The notes: a model not told the origin generated them from the letters alone. DNA of 64,000 nucleotides from Ehrlichia canis str. Jake (GCF_000012565.1 NC_007354.1:1-64000), one strand, 5' to 3'. Positions 10,390 to 19,800 are shown, counted from the stretch's first letter. Translations and numbers: made by a program.

Positions 10390-11394
10390 TTAAGAATTTG
10401 ATTTTACTGTTTCTATAAGTGCTTCAATATTAGCTATGGGAGTGCTTGGAATTATTCCGTGTCCTAAGTTGAATATAAACGGTTCATCTTTCATAATGTT
10501 AATTAAATCTTTTGTCTGAGATATAGCTTTACTTTTATCATACGCTACTAGATATGGGTCTATATTTCCTTGTAATATTGATGATATGTTATCTTTTGCC
10601 CAGGATATTGGTACATTATAGTCGATGCTTGTGACTGATACTTCAGTTTCTTCTGAAAATTGCTTATACATTATTCCTGCTCCCTTTGGGAACCCTATAA
10701 TTGGAAACTCTGGATATAATTTACGTATAGATGACACTATTTCTCTTGTAGGATTTATTATCCACTTTCTGAATTCGTTTGCTGATACAATTCCTGCGTT
10801 GCTGTCGAAGATTTGGATTATATCTACACCGCTTTCTATTTGTTTTATTAAGTATGAAATCGTTACTTTTGTGATTTTTTTTATGATTTTTCCTAATTCC
10901 TTATCTTGCAGGTAAGACATTTCTCTAATTTTTGAAAAATTCTTGTCTCGCCCTATCATATAAGAAGCTATAGTCCAAGGTGCACCTGCAAATCCTATTA
11001 ATGGTTTGCTTTTCTGTAAAGATTTTCTGACCTCCTTTATGCCTTCAAAAACTTTTTTGAGGTGATCTATTACTGCTTTTTCCGGAACATCTATTTCTTT
11101 GTGACTTGAAATTAATTGCAGGCTTGGACCGTTTTCTTTTGTAAATTCTACATTGCATCCTAGTGCATCTGGGATCACTAGTATGTCTGAAAATATTATC
11201 GCCGCGTCCAAGCCGAACCTCTTTACCGGCTGTAGTGTAACCTCCTTTACAAGTTCTGGTGTGTAGCATAGCTCTAGGAAGCTACCGGCCTTCCTTGCCA
11301 CTTCATGGTACTCTGGTAGGTACCTTCCAGCTTGCCTCATGAACCACACTGGCACCTCCTGTTGTTTGGACTTACTTACTATAGTTTTTAACAT
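10390..11394 (-). CDS. hemE: Uroporphyrinogen decarboxylase
   Basis: Decarboxylates uroporphyrinogen III to coproporphyrinogen III in haem synthesis. The 334-residue protein has VWFMRQAGRYLPEYH near residue 16, the catalytic-site FSDILVIPDALG, GFAGAPWTIASYM and the C-terminal FNLGHGIIPSTP. The 5' third is oddly GC-rich: 33 of 60 bases are G or C in 11281-11340, against 16 of 60 in 10561-10620. It points away from the putative origin; hemE beside oriC is conserved in Ehrlichia, Anaplasma and Wolbachia as I recall. Confidence 0.96.
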   Translation of the reverse strand: MLKTIVSKSKQQEVPVWFMRQAGRYLPEYHEVARKAGSFLELCYTPELVKEVTLQPVKRFGLDAAIIFSDILVIPDALGCNVEFTKENGPSLQLISSHKEIDVPEKAVIDHLKKVFEGIKEVRKSLQKSKPLIGFAGAPWTIASYMIGRDKNFSKIREMSYLQDKELGKIIKKITKVTISYLIKQIESGVDIIQIFDSNAGIVSANEFRKWIINPTREIVSSIRKLYPEFPIIGFPKGAGIMYKQFSEETEVSVTSIDYNVPISWAKDNISSILQGNIDPYLVAYDKSKAISQTKDLINIMKDEPFIFNLGHGIIPSTPIANIEALIETVKSNS

Positions 11395-11467
11395 GCCTTT
11401 CCCCCGCAGAAATTATATATATATTATATCCTTATAGATAGTTCTTATAGTTGATCCCTGTGAATTA

Positions 11468-11476
11468 TGTGAATAA
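11468..11476 (-). promoter_or_regulatory. DnaA box
   Basis: Top strand TGTGAATAA, i.e. TTATTCACA on the minus strand, an exact match to TTATNCACA. A one-mismatch box, TGTGAATTA, abuts it at 11459-11467. Confidence 0.75.
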
Positions 11477-11523
11477 AACTTGTTTTTGTAAAATATATGT
11501 TGAAAATTTGCCTATATGTTTTT

Positions 11524-11532
11524 TGTGAATAA
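11524..11532 (-). promoter_or_regulatory. DnaA box
   Basis: Top strand TGTGAATAA, exact match to TTATNCACA on the minus strand, same orientation as the other two boxes. Confidence 0.75.
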
Positions 11533-11672
11533 CTCTGTTAATAAAGTGCGTATTATATTGATTTTCTACTATAATATGTGTGTATAAGTAATATGTGAAT
11601 TGTGTTGATAACTGTGGCTTTAATTAGTGCTTTATATGACAGTTATTGCGCACTTTGTATTCCTGATAACTC

Positions 11673-11681
11673 TGTGGATAA
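11673..11681 (-). promoter_or_regulatory. DnaA box (perfect consensus)
   Basis: Top strand TGTGGATAA, the exact complement of the high-affinity consensus TTATCCACA. Confidence 0.8.
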
Positions 11682-11819
11682 CTATATGATAAAATATGGA
11701 AAACTTTTACCTACATGTTTCATGTTAGGTTATTAACAGGCTTGTTAACACAAACTTTATATAGAAAATAAAGTTTTGAATAGTATACTTAAGTAATAAT
11801 AAAGAATTACAGATTGTAT

Positions 11820-12707
11820 ATGAGTGATAAACTTTCTGATAATAGTGATAGTGATGATAGATTTTCCTTGAGCGAATCACTGAGTGTGAAGTTAGTTTCT
11901 TTTATGTTGAAAAGAGTTCCAAAACTAAAAAAGATTATCGAAAATAATTTGATCAATGATAACGAAGGTTTTACCAATTCTCGCATGTTCCACAATCTTA
12001 TAAAATTCAATGATTGCTTGGTAAGAGATGTAATGATTCCTAGGACTGAAATCTACGCTATAGACATTACAGATGTACCTAATAGCAAAGATCTGATAGA
12101 TAAGGTAATAAGGGGACAATATACAAGAATTCCGGCATATGAAAGCAATTTGGACAACATAATAGGATTCATTCACATTAAAGACATAATTTCAAATTTC
12201 CACAATGAGTTTAACGCCAGAAATATCATACGTGAGGTCATGTACATTCCTCCATCTATGAAAGCAGTTAATTTGTTTATAAAAATGCAATCTTCTCACA
12301 TACATGTAGCTATAGTAATAGATGAGTATGGTGGGACAGAGGGGTTAGTTACTATGGCTGATCTCATTGAGGAGGTAGTGGGTGATATAGGTGATGAACA
12401 TGATGCGCCTACTGTACCAAGTATTGTGAATCTTTCTGATAATAAGGTTGAAGTAAATGCTAGGATACTAGTCAAAGATCTAGAAGAAACTTTCAATATT
12501 GATCTCAGAGACTGCAAAGAAGATGATTACGTAACAATAGGTGGTCTCATTTTATCTATGATAGGTAGAGTGCCTGTAGCAAATGAAATTTTTGAACACA
12601 AAAGCGGTGTAATATTTTCTATTAAAGAAGCTGACGACAGATGTATTTATAAGATCATCATTGATTTAAGTAAAGTAAAGAAAATTGGCTTAAAAGTTGA
12701 TCATTGA
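11820..12707 (+). CDS. CBS-domain protein, CorC/HlyC-like (COG1253 type)
   Basis: Cytosolic protein with a CBS-domain pair and a C-terminal CorC_HlyC domain, sometimes labelled haemolysin TlyC. Visible are [18 protein letters not shown] and [21 protein letters not shown] (first CBS), [11 protein letters not shown] and [29 protein letters not shown] (second CBS), then [14 protein letters not shown] and [18 protein letters not shown] (CorC_HlyC). It lacks the N-terminal membrane domain of full-length family members. ATG 11820 is preferred to the in-frame TTG at 11814. The real role (ion homeostasis regulation or adenosyl-ligand sensing) is unknown. It flanks oriC. Confidence 0.88.
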   Translation: MSDKLSDNSDSDDRFSLSESLSVKLVSFMLKRVPKLKKIIENNLINDNEGFTNSRMFHNLIKFNDCLVRDVMIPRTEIYAIDITDVPNSKDLIDKVIRGQYTRIPAYESNLDNIIGFIHIKDIISNFHNEFNARNIIREVMYIPPSMKAVNLFIKMQSSHIHVAIVIDEYGGTEGLVTMADLIEEVVGDIGDEHDAPTVPSIVNLSDNKVEVNARILVKDLEETFNIDLRDCKEDDYVTIGGLILSMIGRVPVANEIFEHKSGVIFSIKEADDRCIYKIIIDLSKVKKIGLKVDH

Positions 12708-13223
12708 GCTCAATTCATCAAGTGCAGATTTAGCTCTTGTAAAAGATGTTGCTAAATCTGCATTTATGTTTTTAACATCAGTAACCTTTGAATGTGTATT
12801 TGCAGGAAATGTAACTAAACTAATTTCCCACAAAGATATTTTCTTGAGTACCCTTATGCCTGTTTTTACATCTGTATAATCTTCTATGACACTATAGCCT
12901 ATTGATAACGCATTGATTATTCCATTTTTAAGCATCAAATATGCTTCTTTTCCTTTTTGAAGATCTAGCAATAAATTTGCTGTTATGTGAAGTCCTATAT
13001 TATTTTCAGTCATATTTGTGATATTACCTATAGGTTCTGCTGAATTATGCTGCCATAGTAGTTTTACTTTGTTTAAATCTTTTATGGTATTGCTAAATGC
13101 TCCTGGTAGTATTACATGTTTTTGTCTATCTATAACATTGAATACGCTTGCATATCCTGAAAAAGTACCGGATTGTTTTATATTTTTTTTCGATAAAAAT
13201 AAATTACATGTTTTTTGTTGCAT
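12690..13223 (-). CDS. HK97-family phage prohead protease
   Basis: Capsid-maturation protease of HK97-type phages and gene transfer agents. The 177-residue protein shows GTFSGYASVFNVIDRQKHVILPGAF near residue 17, the catalytic-His region KLLWQHNSAEPIGNI, and NGIINALSIGYSVIED with the catalytic Ser, followed by LWEISLVTFPANTHSKV. The key residues look intact, so the gene may still be active. Its 3' end overlaps the convergent CBS gene by 18 bases. It lies 109 bases downstream of the portal gene. No terminase, capsid or tail gene is adjacent. Confidence 0.88.
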   Translation of the reverse strand: MQQKTCNLFLSKKNIKQSGTFSGYASVFNVIDRQKHVILPGAFSNTIKDLNKVKLLWQHNSAEPIGNITNMTENNIGLHITANLLLDLQKGKEAYLMLKNGIINALSIGYSVIEDYTDVKTGIRVLKKISLWEISLVTFPANTHSKVTDVKNINADLATSFTRAKSALDELSSMINF

Positions 13224-13332
13224 AAAAAGAACTTTTATAGTTGTTATTGATTAATTTTATTACAGAATCTTCAGATCTTATGATATTCCGTGGTAAGATG
13301 TGTTAGTACTGTTGAGTGTTTTTATAAGTGTG

Positions 13333-14514
13333 TTATAAAGTGTTACCATTCTCTATTGGAGGTAATCCAAAAGCTGCCCTTTTTTCATTTATAGTCATAA
13401 AAGTTGCATGTTCTACGTATTGCCACAGTTGTTTTCTTTTTTCTGTTAGTACAGAGATGGAATCTTTATCATATGATAAAAATATATTGTGCCCAAATTT
13501 AGGTGTTAACCAATTATTAAGGTGTGAAATAATGTTATCTAAGTGAGGTAATATTGTTTGTTCCCATAGTGATAATCTTGCTTCAATAAGGTTACTATAT
13601 GTATTATCTCCTGGGATACCAAGTAATTGAGGTGGTACACCGAATGCTAATGCAATATCTCGTGCTGAACTATGTTTCGATTCAATAAAATCCATATCTT
13701 TAGGAGATAGGCTCATTTCTTTCCATTCTAATCCTCCTTCAAGTAATATTGGTCTTCCAGCATTTCTTGGGCCAGAATAGAATTCATCTACCTGTGATTT
13801 TAAACGTTTGTATTGTTCTTGTGTTAGACTTCCGTTACCATTTCCTTTTGTATTTACAATTAATGCTCCGCTTGGCCTTGCTCCATTTTGTAACATTGCC
13901 TGATTCCAAGATCCAGCCTGATTGTGTTGGTCTATACTATATGAAGCTGCTTCTATAGGAGATAATCCGTAATAATCGTTTAATGGGTGAAAGTTTTTTA
14001 TATGTAGTATTTGTGAATAATTTGTTAATTTATTAATCTTATAGTCATAACTACAGCTATTTATTGAGTATCGGTATGAATAAGGTCTATTATCTTTGTC
14101 TGAGATAATTTCAACTCTATCTGGGCGTAGCAAATGGAGTTCTTTGGGGATCATACTATGGTTTTCTATCATTAAGATATAAGCATTTCCACTAATCAGT
14201 TTGTATGTAAGAATTCCTTCAATGAATTCTGATTTAGAAGTCGTATTATTTGGTCTAGATATTAGTTTTAACAAAGGGTGGTTTTTTATTTGAAATGTAT
14301 TATTTCTTACAGTTTTGTTTAATATTAAAGGAACAGATGCTGCTGCTGACGCTATCATGTGAATAGATCTGAATGCAATTACATTTTTTATGTAACCATT
14401 TTCTGCAAAATTTGCGTAACTTCTATTTTTCCATACAGCTTCTGTGAATAATTGTATAGGTATTGAAAAAGTATAAGAGTAATCTTTTATTGATTTTTTT
14501 TTAAAGAAATGCAT
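13333..14514 (-). CDS. HK97-family phage portal protein
   Basis: Portal ring protein through which DNA enters a capsid. The 393-residue protein has AFRSIHMIASAAASVPLIL, HPLLKLISRPN, FIEGILTYKLISGNAYI, LHLLRPDRVEI, HIKNFHPLNDYYGLSPIEAA, QNGARPSGALI, DMDFIESKHSSARDIALAFGVPPQLLGIPGDNTYSN and LSLWEQTILPHLD, all typical of GTA/HK97 portals. It is full length and intact. With the protease it forms a two-gene remnant, a pattern I recall as conserved through Rickettsiales, implying retention under selection rather than recent prophage. Confidence 0.9.
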   Translation of the reverse strand: MHFFKKKSIKDYSYTFSIPIQLFTEAVWKNRSYANFAENGYIKNVIAFRSIHMIASAAASVPLILNKTVRNNTFQIKNHPLLKLISRPNNTTSKSEFIEGILTYKLISGNAYILMIENHSMIPKELHLLRPDRVEIISDKDNRPYSYRYSINSCSYDYKINKLTNYSQILHIKNFHPLNDYYGLSPIEAASYSIDQHNQAGSWNQAMLQNGARPSGALIVNTKGNGNGSLTQEQYKRLKSQVDEFYSGPRNAGRPILLEGGLEWKEMSLSPKDMDFIESKHSSARDIALAFGVPPQLLGIPGDNTYSNLIEARLSLWEQTILPHLDNIISHLNNWLTPKFGHNIFLSYDKDSISVLTEKRKQLWQYVEHATFMTINEKRAAFGLPPIENGNTL

Positions 14515-14769
14515 AGGTGAAACTCTTTGTGTATAATTTTTTATTGAGTTAAATTTATTTAGTAATATACTAGCTACATGTGATTTACCAATTTACTTGG
14601 TAATACAAATTGTGTGTAGTGTTTTGGCAACATTGTTGTTTTATACCTAGACTTAAATAATACATCCTATATTGATAAATATGGAAGCTATTTTTATGAA
14701 ATATGCCTTTGCTTTTTTATGCGTTTTATAATGCTAGTAGTTTAATAGTATAGAGGTATTTTTGTTGTT

Positions 14770-15531
14770 ATGATTGTACAATATGAATCTTATACTCAAA
14801 AAATACAGAAAGCATTCAGTGGTGCAGCGGATTCATATGATAAATTCTCTTATATACAGGATGTAGTTTTGCGTGAATTATGTAGTGCTGTGCAGTTAAA
14901 AGATTGTGATAAAAAGAACATACTAGATGTGGGTTGTGGTACTGGTAACATAAGTAAATTCTTAGATATCACAAATCATAACTTTATTCAAGTGGATCTA
15001 TCTAAAGAAATGTGCGTCGTAGCTAAAGAAAAAAACAATGTGCTATCAGTAAATTGCAATATGGATATGATGCCATTTTGTGAAAATTTGTTTGATATAG
15101 TTATTGCTTCTATGGTTTTACAATGGTCTTGCAATATTAATCTTTCGTTGTTGGAGTTGCTCCGAGTGATCAAACCAAATGGTATGTTGTATATAGCAAT
15201 TCCAATATTTGGAACTTTAATTGAATTGAATAATGTAATTGAAAAAATAGGAAAATCTTTTAGTAAGTTTTATCAGATGGATGAATTGATCAGTGTTATA
15301 AATTCTTTAGATGTTAAAATACAATGTGTATTTTGTTGTAACTATCGTCAGTACCATAAATCATTTCTTTCTTTATTGTTGAGTATGAAGTCAACAGGTG
15401 CATATGCAAAAAAAGTCTATGATAAACAATATAATATATTTAGCGTAAGCAGTATTTATAAGAAATTATATTCTTTGCAAAATTGTGTATTTAGCTCATG
15501 GAACATTATGTATTTAATTGTTAAAAAGTAA
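14770..15531 (+). CDS. bioC: Malonyl-ACP O-methyltransferase BioC
   Basis: SAM-dependent methyltransferase that methylates malonyl-ACP to open biotin synthesis. The 253-residue protein begins with the BioC-like IQKAFSGAADSYDKFSYIQ, followed by SAM motif I DVGCGTGN near 53-60, DLSKEMC, the NMDMMPFCENLFDIVIASMVLQW segment (LQW is characteristic), and LLRVIKPNGMLYIAIPIFGTLIEL. Ehrlichia are known to encode biotin synthesis. A generic class I methyltransferase is the alternative. It is 21 bases upstream of nadA, so both are probably cotranscribed. Confidence 0.8.
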   Translation: MIVQYESYTQKIQKAFSGAADSYDKFSYIQDVVLRELCSAVQLKDCDKKNILDVGCGTGNISKFLDITNHNFIQVDLSKEMCVVAKEKNNVLSVNCNMDMMPFCENLFDIVIASMVLQWSCNINLSLLELLRVIKPNGMLYIAIPIFGTLIELNNVIEKIGKSFSKFYQMDELISVINSLDVKIQCVFCCNYRQYHKSFLSLLLSMKSTGAYAKKVYDKQYNIFSVSSIYKKLYSLQNCVFSSWNIMYLIVKK

Positions 15532-15552
15532 TTTTTTTGTAATAATAAATAA

Positions 15553-16494
15553 ATGAAAGAAGTTGATATTATAAAACTGTCACAAGAGATACGTCATTTA
15601 TCTAAGGAAAATAATGCTGTAATTCTTGCTCATTACTATCAAGACTCAGAAATACAGGATATTGCTGATTTTATTGGTGACTCATTAGAGCTTTCTCGAA
15701 AAGCAGCAACAACTACAGCTAGTATTATTGTGTTTTGTGGTGTATACTTTATGGCTGAAGTTGCAAAAATCATTAATCCTACAAAAAAGGTTTTGTTGCC
15801 GGATTTAAAAGCAGGATGTTCTTTAGCTGATTCTTGTGATGCTAAAAGTTTTAAGAAGTTTCGTGAACTGCATAAAGATTGTGTATCAATCACATATATC
15901 AATTCTTCAGCTGAAGTAAAAGCTTATTCTGATATAATTTGTACATCTTCAAGTGCTGAAAAGATAATAAGACAAATACCGGAAGACAAACAAATTCTAT
16001 TTGCTCCAGATAAATTTCTTGGTGGTTTTTTAGAAAAGAAAACAAATAGAAAAATGATTTTATGGCCTGGTACTTGTATGGTTCATGAGAGTTTTTCTGA
16101 GCGAGAGTTGATTGATATGATGGTAAGACATGATAAAGCATATGTTTTAGCTCATCCTGAATGTCCTGATAATTTGTTAAGACATTCTCATTTTATTGGA
16201 TCAACAACTCAGTTATTAAAATTTTCTGCTGAGAGGCCTAATTCAGAGTTTATAATTTTAACTGAAGAAGGAATTATTCATCAGATGAAAAAATTATCTC
16301 CTGGGAGTACTTTTTATGTAGTTAATACTTTGGATGGTGGTTGTGCTTCGTGTAATAAATGTCCACATATGCGTTTGAATACTTTGGAAAAATTATGTTT
16401 GTGTTTGAAAAATGGTTATCCTGAAGTTACGCTTGATACTGAGATTAGTAATATGGCAAAAAAATCCTTGGATGCTATGTTTAAAATGACTTGA
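15553..16494 (+). CDS. nadA: Quinolinate synthase
   Basis: [4Fe-4S] enzyme condensing iminoaspartate with dihydroxyacetone phosphate to quinolinate, upstream of NadC. The 313-residue protein has [27 protein letters not shown] near 23, [51 protein letters not shown] with a cluster-type Cys, and [24 protein letters not shown] at the C-terminus with the CxxC-type cluster region. Length is normal. Confidence 0.95.
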
Positions 16495-16506
16495 TTTTTT
16501 TATGTT

Positions 16507-16560
16507 TTTAGTAGTACGACAATAAATAAAAAAATATATAGTTCGAAGTCTACTACTAAA
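16507..16560. terminator. Inverted repeat between nadA and fdxA
   Basis: TTTAGTAGTA at 16507-16516 is perfectly complementary to TACTACTAAA at 16551-16560, with a 34-base loop and GTTTT just after. It could be a shared terminator for the convergent genes, but the loop is long. Confidence 0.35.
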
Positions 16561-16693
16561 GTTTTGGTGTATGCTGCTGTTGTTAGTGATAGCATCCTTA
16601 TCAGTTTTTTACATATTTGCATTAGAATTTTTATTTTGTGGAAGTTCACATTAACTGTTTAATAGTAACTTAAATGTCATGTGAGAAATACAA

Positions 16694-17071
16694 TTATTTA
16701 TTTAGGTTTTCATCGAAATATTTAAACTTGTCTTTTCTATATTTGTAAGATTCTGCTTCTGGGTAGGCGGTTTTAGCAGAAGTTATATTTTTCCATTCTT
16801 TAGAAAATTTTTTATTTATTTCATAAGATTTTTTAATATTTTTCTGCTCTTCATTTAATTCACTATCGCTACATTCTAATATGTCTTTTATGGAATCATC
16901 TGGCACGATTGCATCAATAGGACATTCAGGAATACACACTCCACAGTCTATACACTGGTCAGGATCTATGACTAGCATATTAGCCCCCTCATAGAAGCAA
17001 TCTACCGGGCATACTTCAACACAATCAGTATATTTGCATCTTATGCACTTATCGGTAACGAAGTGTGTCAT
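16694..17071 (-). CDS. fdxA: 7Fe-type ferredoxin (FdxA)
   Basis: Small electron carrier with a [3Fe-4S] and a [4Fe-4S] cluster. The 125-residue protein begins [16 protein letters not shown] and shows Cys 9, 12, 17 and 21, then [12 protein letters not shown] near 40-51, the same spacing as Azotobacter ferredoxin I. The C-terminal 55 residues are the lysine- and glutamate-rich extension common in alphaproteobacterial FdxA. It is monocistronic and divergent from the tandem-repeat antigen. Confidence 0.92.
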   Translation of the reverse strand: MTHFVTDKCIRCKYTDCVEVCPVDCFYEGANMLVIDPDQCIDCGVCIPECPIDAIVPDDSIKDILECSDSELNEEQKNIKKSYEINKKFSKEWKNITSAKTAYPEAESYKYRKDKFKYFDENLNK

Positions 17072-17334
17072 TACAGAGTTATTAATAATAAAGTAACCAT
17101 TTTTATTGTAATGTTTTTTCTTGCCAAGTTCAATTAATTTATTGTTTACATAAGGTATAAATGCGGATTATGGTTAAATTATGCATGTCGTAAGTATAAA
17201 ATAAGTTGATAAGTGTTTTGTTATATCCTAATAGATATAGGAGGCATTGGTTCTATATAAATGTTATTTTATGATAAATAATTAATTTTTAACAGGATGA
17301 ATTTGTGCAATGTATTTAAATTAAGAGGATTTTT

Positions 17335-19401
17335 ATGGATATTGATAACAATAATGTGACTACATCAAGTACGCAAGATAAAAGTGGGAATTTAATGGAA
17401 GTGATTATGCGTATATTAAATTTTGGTAATAATTCAGATGAGAAAGTAAGCAATGAAGACACTAAAGTTCTTGTAGAGAGTTTACAACCTGCTGTGAATG
17501 ACAATGTAGGAAATCCATCAAGTGAAGTTGGTAAAGAAGAAAATGCTCCTGAAGTTAAAGCGGAAGATTTGCAACCTGCTGTAGATGGTAGTGTAGAACA
17601 TTCATCAAGTGAAGTTGGGAAAAAAGTATCTGAAACTAGTAAAGAGGAAAGTACTCCTGAAGTTAAAGCAGAAGATTTGCAACCTGCTGTAGATGGTAGT
17701 ATAGAACATTCATCAAGTGAAGTTGGAGAAAAAGTATCTAAAACTAGTAAAGAGGAAAGTACTCCTGAAGTTAAAGCAGAAGATTTGCAACCTGCTGTAG
17801 ATGATAGTGTGGAACATTCATCAAGTGAAGTTGGAGAAAAAGTATCTGAAACTAGTAAAGAGGAAAATACTCCTGAAGTTAAAGCAGAAGATTTGCAACC
17901 TGCTGTAGATGGTAGTATAGAACATTCATCAAGTGAAGTTGGAGAAAAAGTATCTAAAACTAGTAAAGAGGAAAGTACTCCTGAAGTTAAAGCAGAAGAT
18001 TTGCAACCTGCTGTAGATGATAGTGTGGAACATTCATCAAGTGAAGTTGGAGAAAAAGTATCTGAAACTAGTAAAGAGGAAAATACTCCTGAAGTTAAAG
18101 CAGAAGATTTGCAACCTGCTGTAGATGGTAGTGTGGAACATTCATCAAGTGAAGTTGGAGAAAAAGTATCTAAAACTAGTAAAGAGGAAAGTACTCCTGA
18201 AGTTAAAGCAGAAGATTTGCAACCTGCTGTAGATGATAGTGTGGAACATTCATCAAGTGAAGTTGGAGAAAAAGTATCTGAAACTAGTAAAGAGGAAAAT
18301 ACTCCTGAAGTTAGAGCAGAAGATTTGCAACCTGCTGTAGATGGTAGTGTAGAACATTCATCAAGTGAAGTTGGAGAAAAAGTATCTGAAACTAGTAAAG
18401 AGGAAAGTACTCCTGAAGTTAAAGCAGAAGATTTGCAACCTGCTGTAGATAGTAGTATAGAACATTCATCAAGTGAAGTTGGGAAAAAAGTATCTGAAAC
18501 TAGTAAAGAGGAAAGTACTCCTGAAGTTAAAGCAGAAGATTTGCAACCTGCTGTAGATGGTAGTGTAGAACATTCATCAAGTGAAGTTGGAGAAAAAGTA
18601 TCTGAAACTAGTAAAGAGGAAAATACTCCTGAAGTTAAAGCAGAAGATTTGCAACCTGCTGTAGATGGTAGTGTAGAACATTCATCAAGTGAAGTTGGAG
18701 AAAAAGTATCTGAAACTAGTAAAGAGGAAAATACTCCTGAAGTTAAAGCGGAAGATTTGCAACCTGCTGTAGATGGTAGTGTAGAACATTCATCAAGTGA
18801 AGTTGGAGAAAAAGTATCTGAAACTAGTAAAGAAGAAAGTACTCCTGAAGTTAAAGCAGAAGATTTGCAACCTGCTGTAGATGATAGTGTAGAACATTCA
18901 TCAAGTGAAGTTGGAGAAAAAGTATCTGAAACTAGTAAAGAAGAAAGTACTCCTGAAGTTAAAGCGGAAGATTTGCAACCTGCTGTAGATGGTAGTGTGG
19001 AACATTCATCAAGTGAAGTTGGAGAAAAAGTATCTGAGACTAGTAAAGAGGAAAGTACTCCTGAAGTTAAAGCGGAAGTACAGCCTGTTGCAGATGGTAA
19101 TCCTGTTCCTTTAAATCCTATGCCTTCAATTGATAATATTGATACTAATATAATATTCCATTACCATAAAGACTGTAAAAAAGGTTCAGCTGTAGGAACA
19201 GATGAAATGTGTTGTCCTGTATCAGAATTAATGGCTGGGGAACATGTTCATATGTATGGAATTTATGTCTATAGAGTTCAATCAGTAAAGGATTTAAGTG
19301 GTGTATTTAATATAGATCATTCTACATGTGATTGTAATTTAGATGTTTATTTTGTAGGATACAATTCTTTTACTAACAAAGAAACAGTTGATTTAATATA
19401 A
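17335..19401 (+). CDS. Tandem-repeat immunodominant protein, TRP140/gp140 type (TRP120 ortholog)
   Basis: Acidic 688-residue secreted-type antigen. An 86-residue N-terminal region is followed by 13 complete 36-residue repeats and a truncated fourteenth (17593-19078). Each contains EHSSSEVG, a K-V-S-[EK]-T-S-K-E-E core, TPEVKAEDLQPAVD and a final [GDS]-S. The C-terminus holds CPVSELMAGEHVHMYGIYVYRV and several Cys and His. The repeat is what I recall for E. canis gp140. In E. chaffeensis the TRP120 ortholog is a type I-secreted effector; that role is inferred here. There is no signal peptide. A strong AAGAGGA lies five bases before ATG. It is next to virD4. Confidence 0.9.
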   Translation: MDIDNNNVTTSSTQDKSGNLMEVIMRILNFGNNSDEKVSNEDTKVLVESLQPAVNDNVGNPSSEVGKEENAPEVKAEDLQPAVDGSVEHSSSEVGKKVSETSKEESTPEVKAEDLQPAVDGSIEHSSSEVGEKVSKTSKEESTPEVKAEDLQPAVDDSVEHSSSEVGEKVSETSKEENTPEVKAEDLQPAVDGSIEHSSSEVGEKVSKTSKEESTPEVKAEDLQPAVDDSVEHSSSEVGEKVSETSKEENTPEVKAEDLQPAVDGSVEHSSSEVGEKVSKTSKEESTPEVKAEDLQPAVDDSVEHSSSEVGEKVSETSKEENTPEVRAEDLQPAVDGSVEHSSSEVGEKVSETSKEESTPEVKAEDLQPAVDSSIEHSSSEVGKKVSETSKEESTPEVKAEDLQPAVDGSVEHSSSEVGEKVSETSKEENTPEVKAEDLQPAVDGSVEHSSSEVGEKVSETSKEENTPEVKAEDLQPAVDGSVEHSSSEVGEKVSETSKEESTPEVKAEDLQPAVDDSVEHSSSEVGEKVSETSKEESTPEVKAEDLQPAVDGSVEHSSSEVGEKVSETSKEESTPEVKAEVQPVADGNPVPLNPMPSIDNIDTNIIFHYHKDCKKGSAVGTDEMCCPVSELMAGEHVHMYGIYVYRVQSVKDLSGVFNIDHSTCDCNLDVYFVGYNSFTNKETVDLI
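17593..19078 (+). repeat. 108-bp in-frame tandem repeat array (13 full + 1 partial)
   Basis: Period is exactly 108 bases: repeat n starts at 17593+108(n-1), and repeat 14 starts at 18997 as read. Variants are limited (E/K after VS, S/N before TPEV, G/D/S before the last S, V/I at position 1, K/R). Repeats 2-7 alternate between two forms, so the local unit there is a 216-bp dimer. A diverged half-repeat precedes the array (VNDNVGNPSSEVG). Confidence 0.97.
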
Positions 19402-19437
19402 TATTGTAGTACGTAAGCTTTATAAAATTGTATATTG

Positions 19438-19478
19438 AATAGCAAGTAATGCTAATGAAGTATTGCTTGCTATTTTTA
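19438..19478 (+). terminator. Rho-independent terminator of the tandem-repeat antigen gene
   Basis: AATAGCAAGTAAT (19438-19450) pairs with ATTGCTTGCTATT (19462-19474) over 13 positions with one G-T, with an 11-base loop, followed by TTTTAT. It lies 37 bases after the stop codon. It is the clearest intrinsic terminator in the window. Confidence 0.85.
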
Positions 19479-19751
19479 TATAAAGAAGTATGAACTTACT
19501 TAAAAATCATAGATGCATATTGTATTCATACTGCAAATTACTGTTAAACATAATGGATGAGTATACTAATCTTCTATAAATTCAAGAAATCAATTTATTG
19601 ATAGCTATTGATTAAGTGAAAAATATTGTAAATAAAACTATGTAGTCTGCAACATAAAATCAATAACACTTATATATTTTGTAGTATAGAAATTTAGTAT
19701 TTTAGAATATATTTACAGTCTATAGGGATCACTAATTCATGTGTCTGTTTT

Positions 19752-19800
19752 AGCATTAGATGTTTAAAATGTGGTTATACATAACTATCTAATGCTTTTT
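19752..19800 (+). terminator. Second hairpin with T-run, possible terminator
   Basis: AGCATTAGAT (19752-19761) and ATCTAATGCT (19787-19796) are perfectly complementary, with a nested GTTAT-AC-ATAAC stem in the loop. TTTTT follows on the plus strand. It sits between convergent genes and could stop read-through in either direction. Confidence 0.5.

Larger units (their letters stand above)
11395..11819. other. Putative chromosomal replication origin (oriC)
   Basis: A 425-base gap between divergent hemE and the CBS-domain gene, the published position of the origin in Wolbachia and relatives. It contains three exact TTATNCACA DnaA boxes (all on the minus strand: 11468-11476, 11524-11532, 11673-11681), two one-mismatch boxes (11459-11467, 11603-11611), AT-rich flanks, and an inverted repeat TTAACA/TGTTAA at 11733-11748 that also reads as TTAA-N8-TTAA, one base off a CtrA half-site pair. 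G/C strand bias reverses across it. Confidence 0.85.

Noticed and set aside
11045-11269. Alternative minus-strand frame within hemE
   Set aside because: It is a different frame of the well-conserved hemE gene and appears open only because of local GC content.
12690-14514. Complete prophage
   Set aside because: Only portal and protease genes are present; flanking genes are housekeeping and no att-like repeats or integrase were seen.
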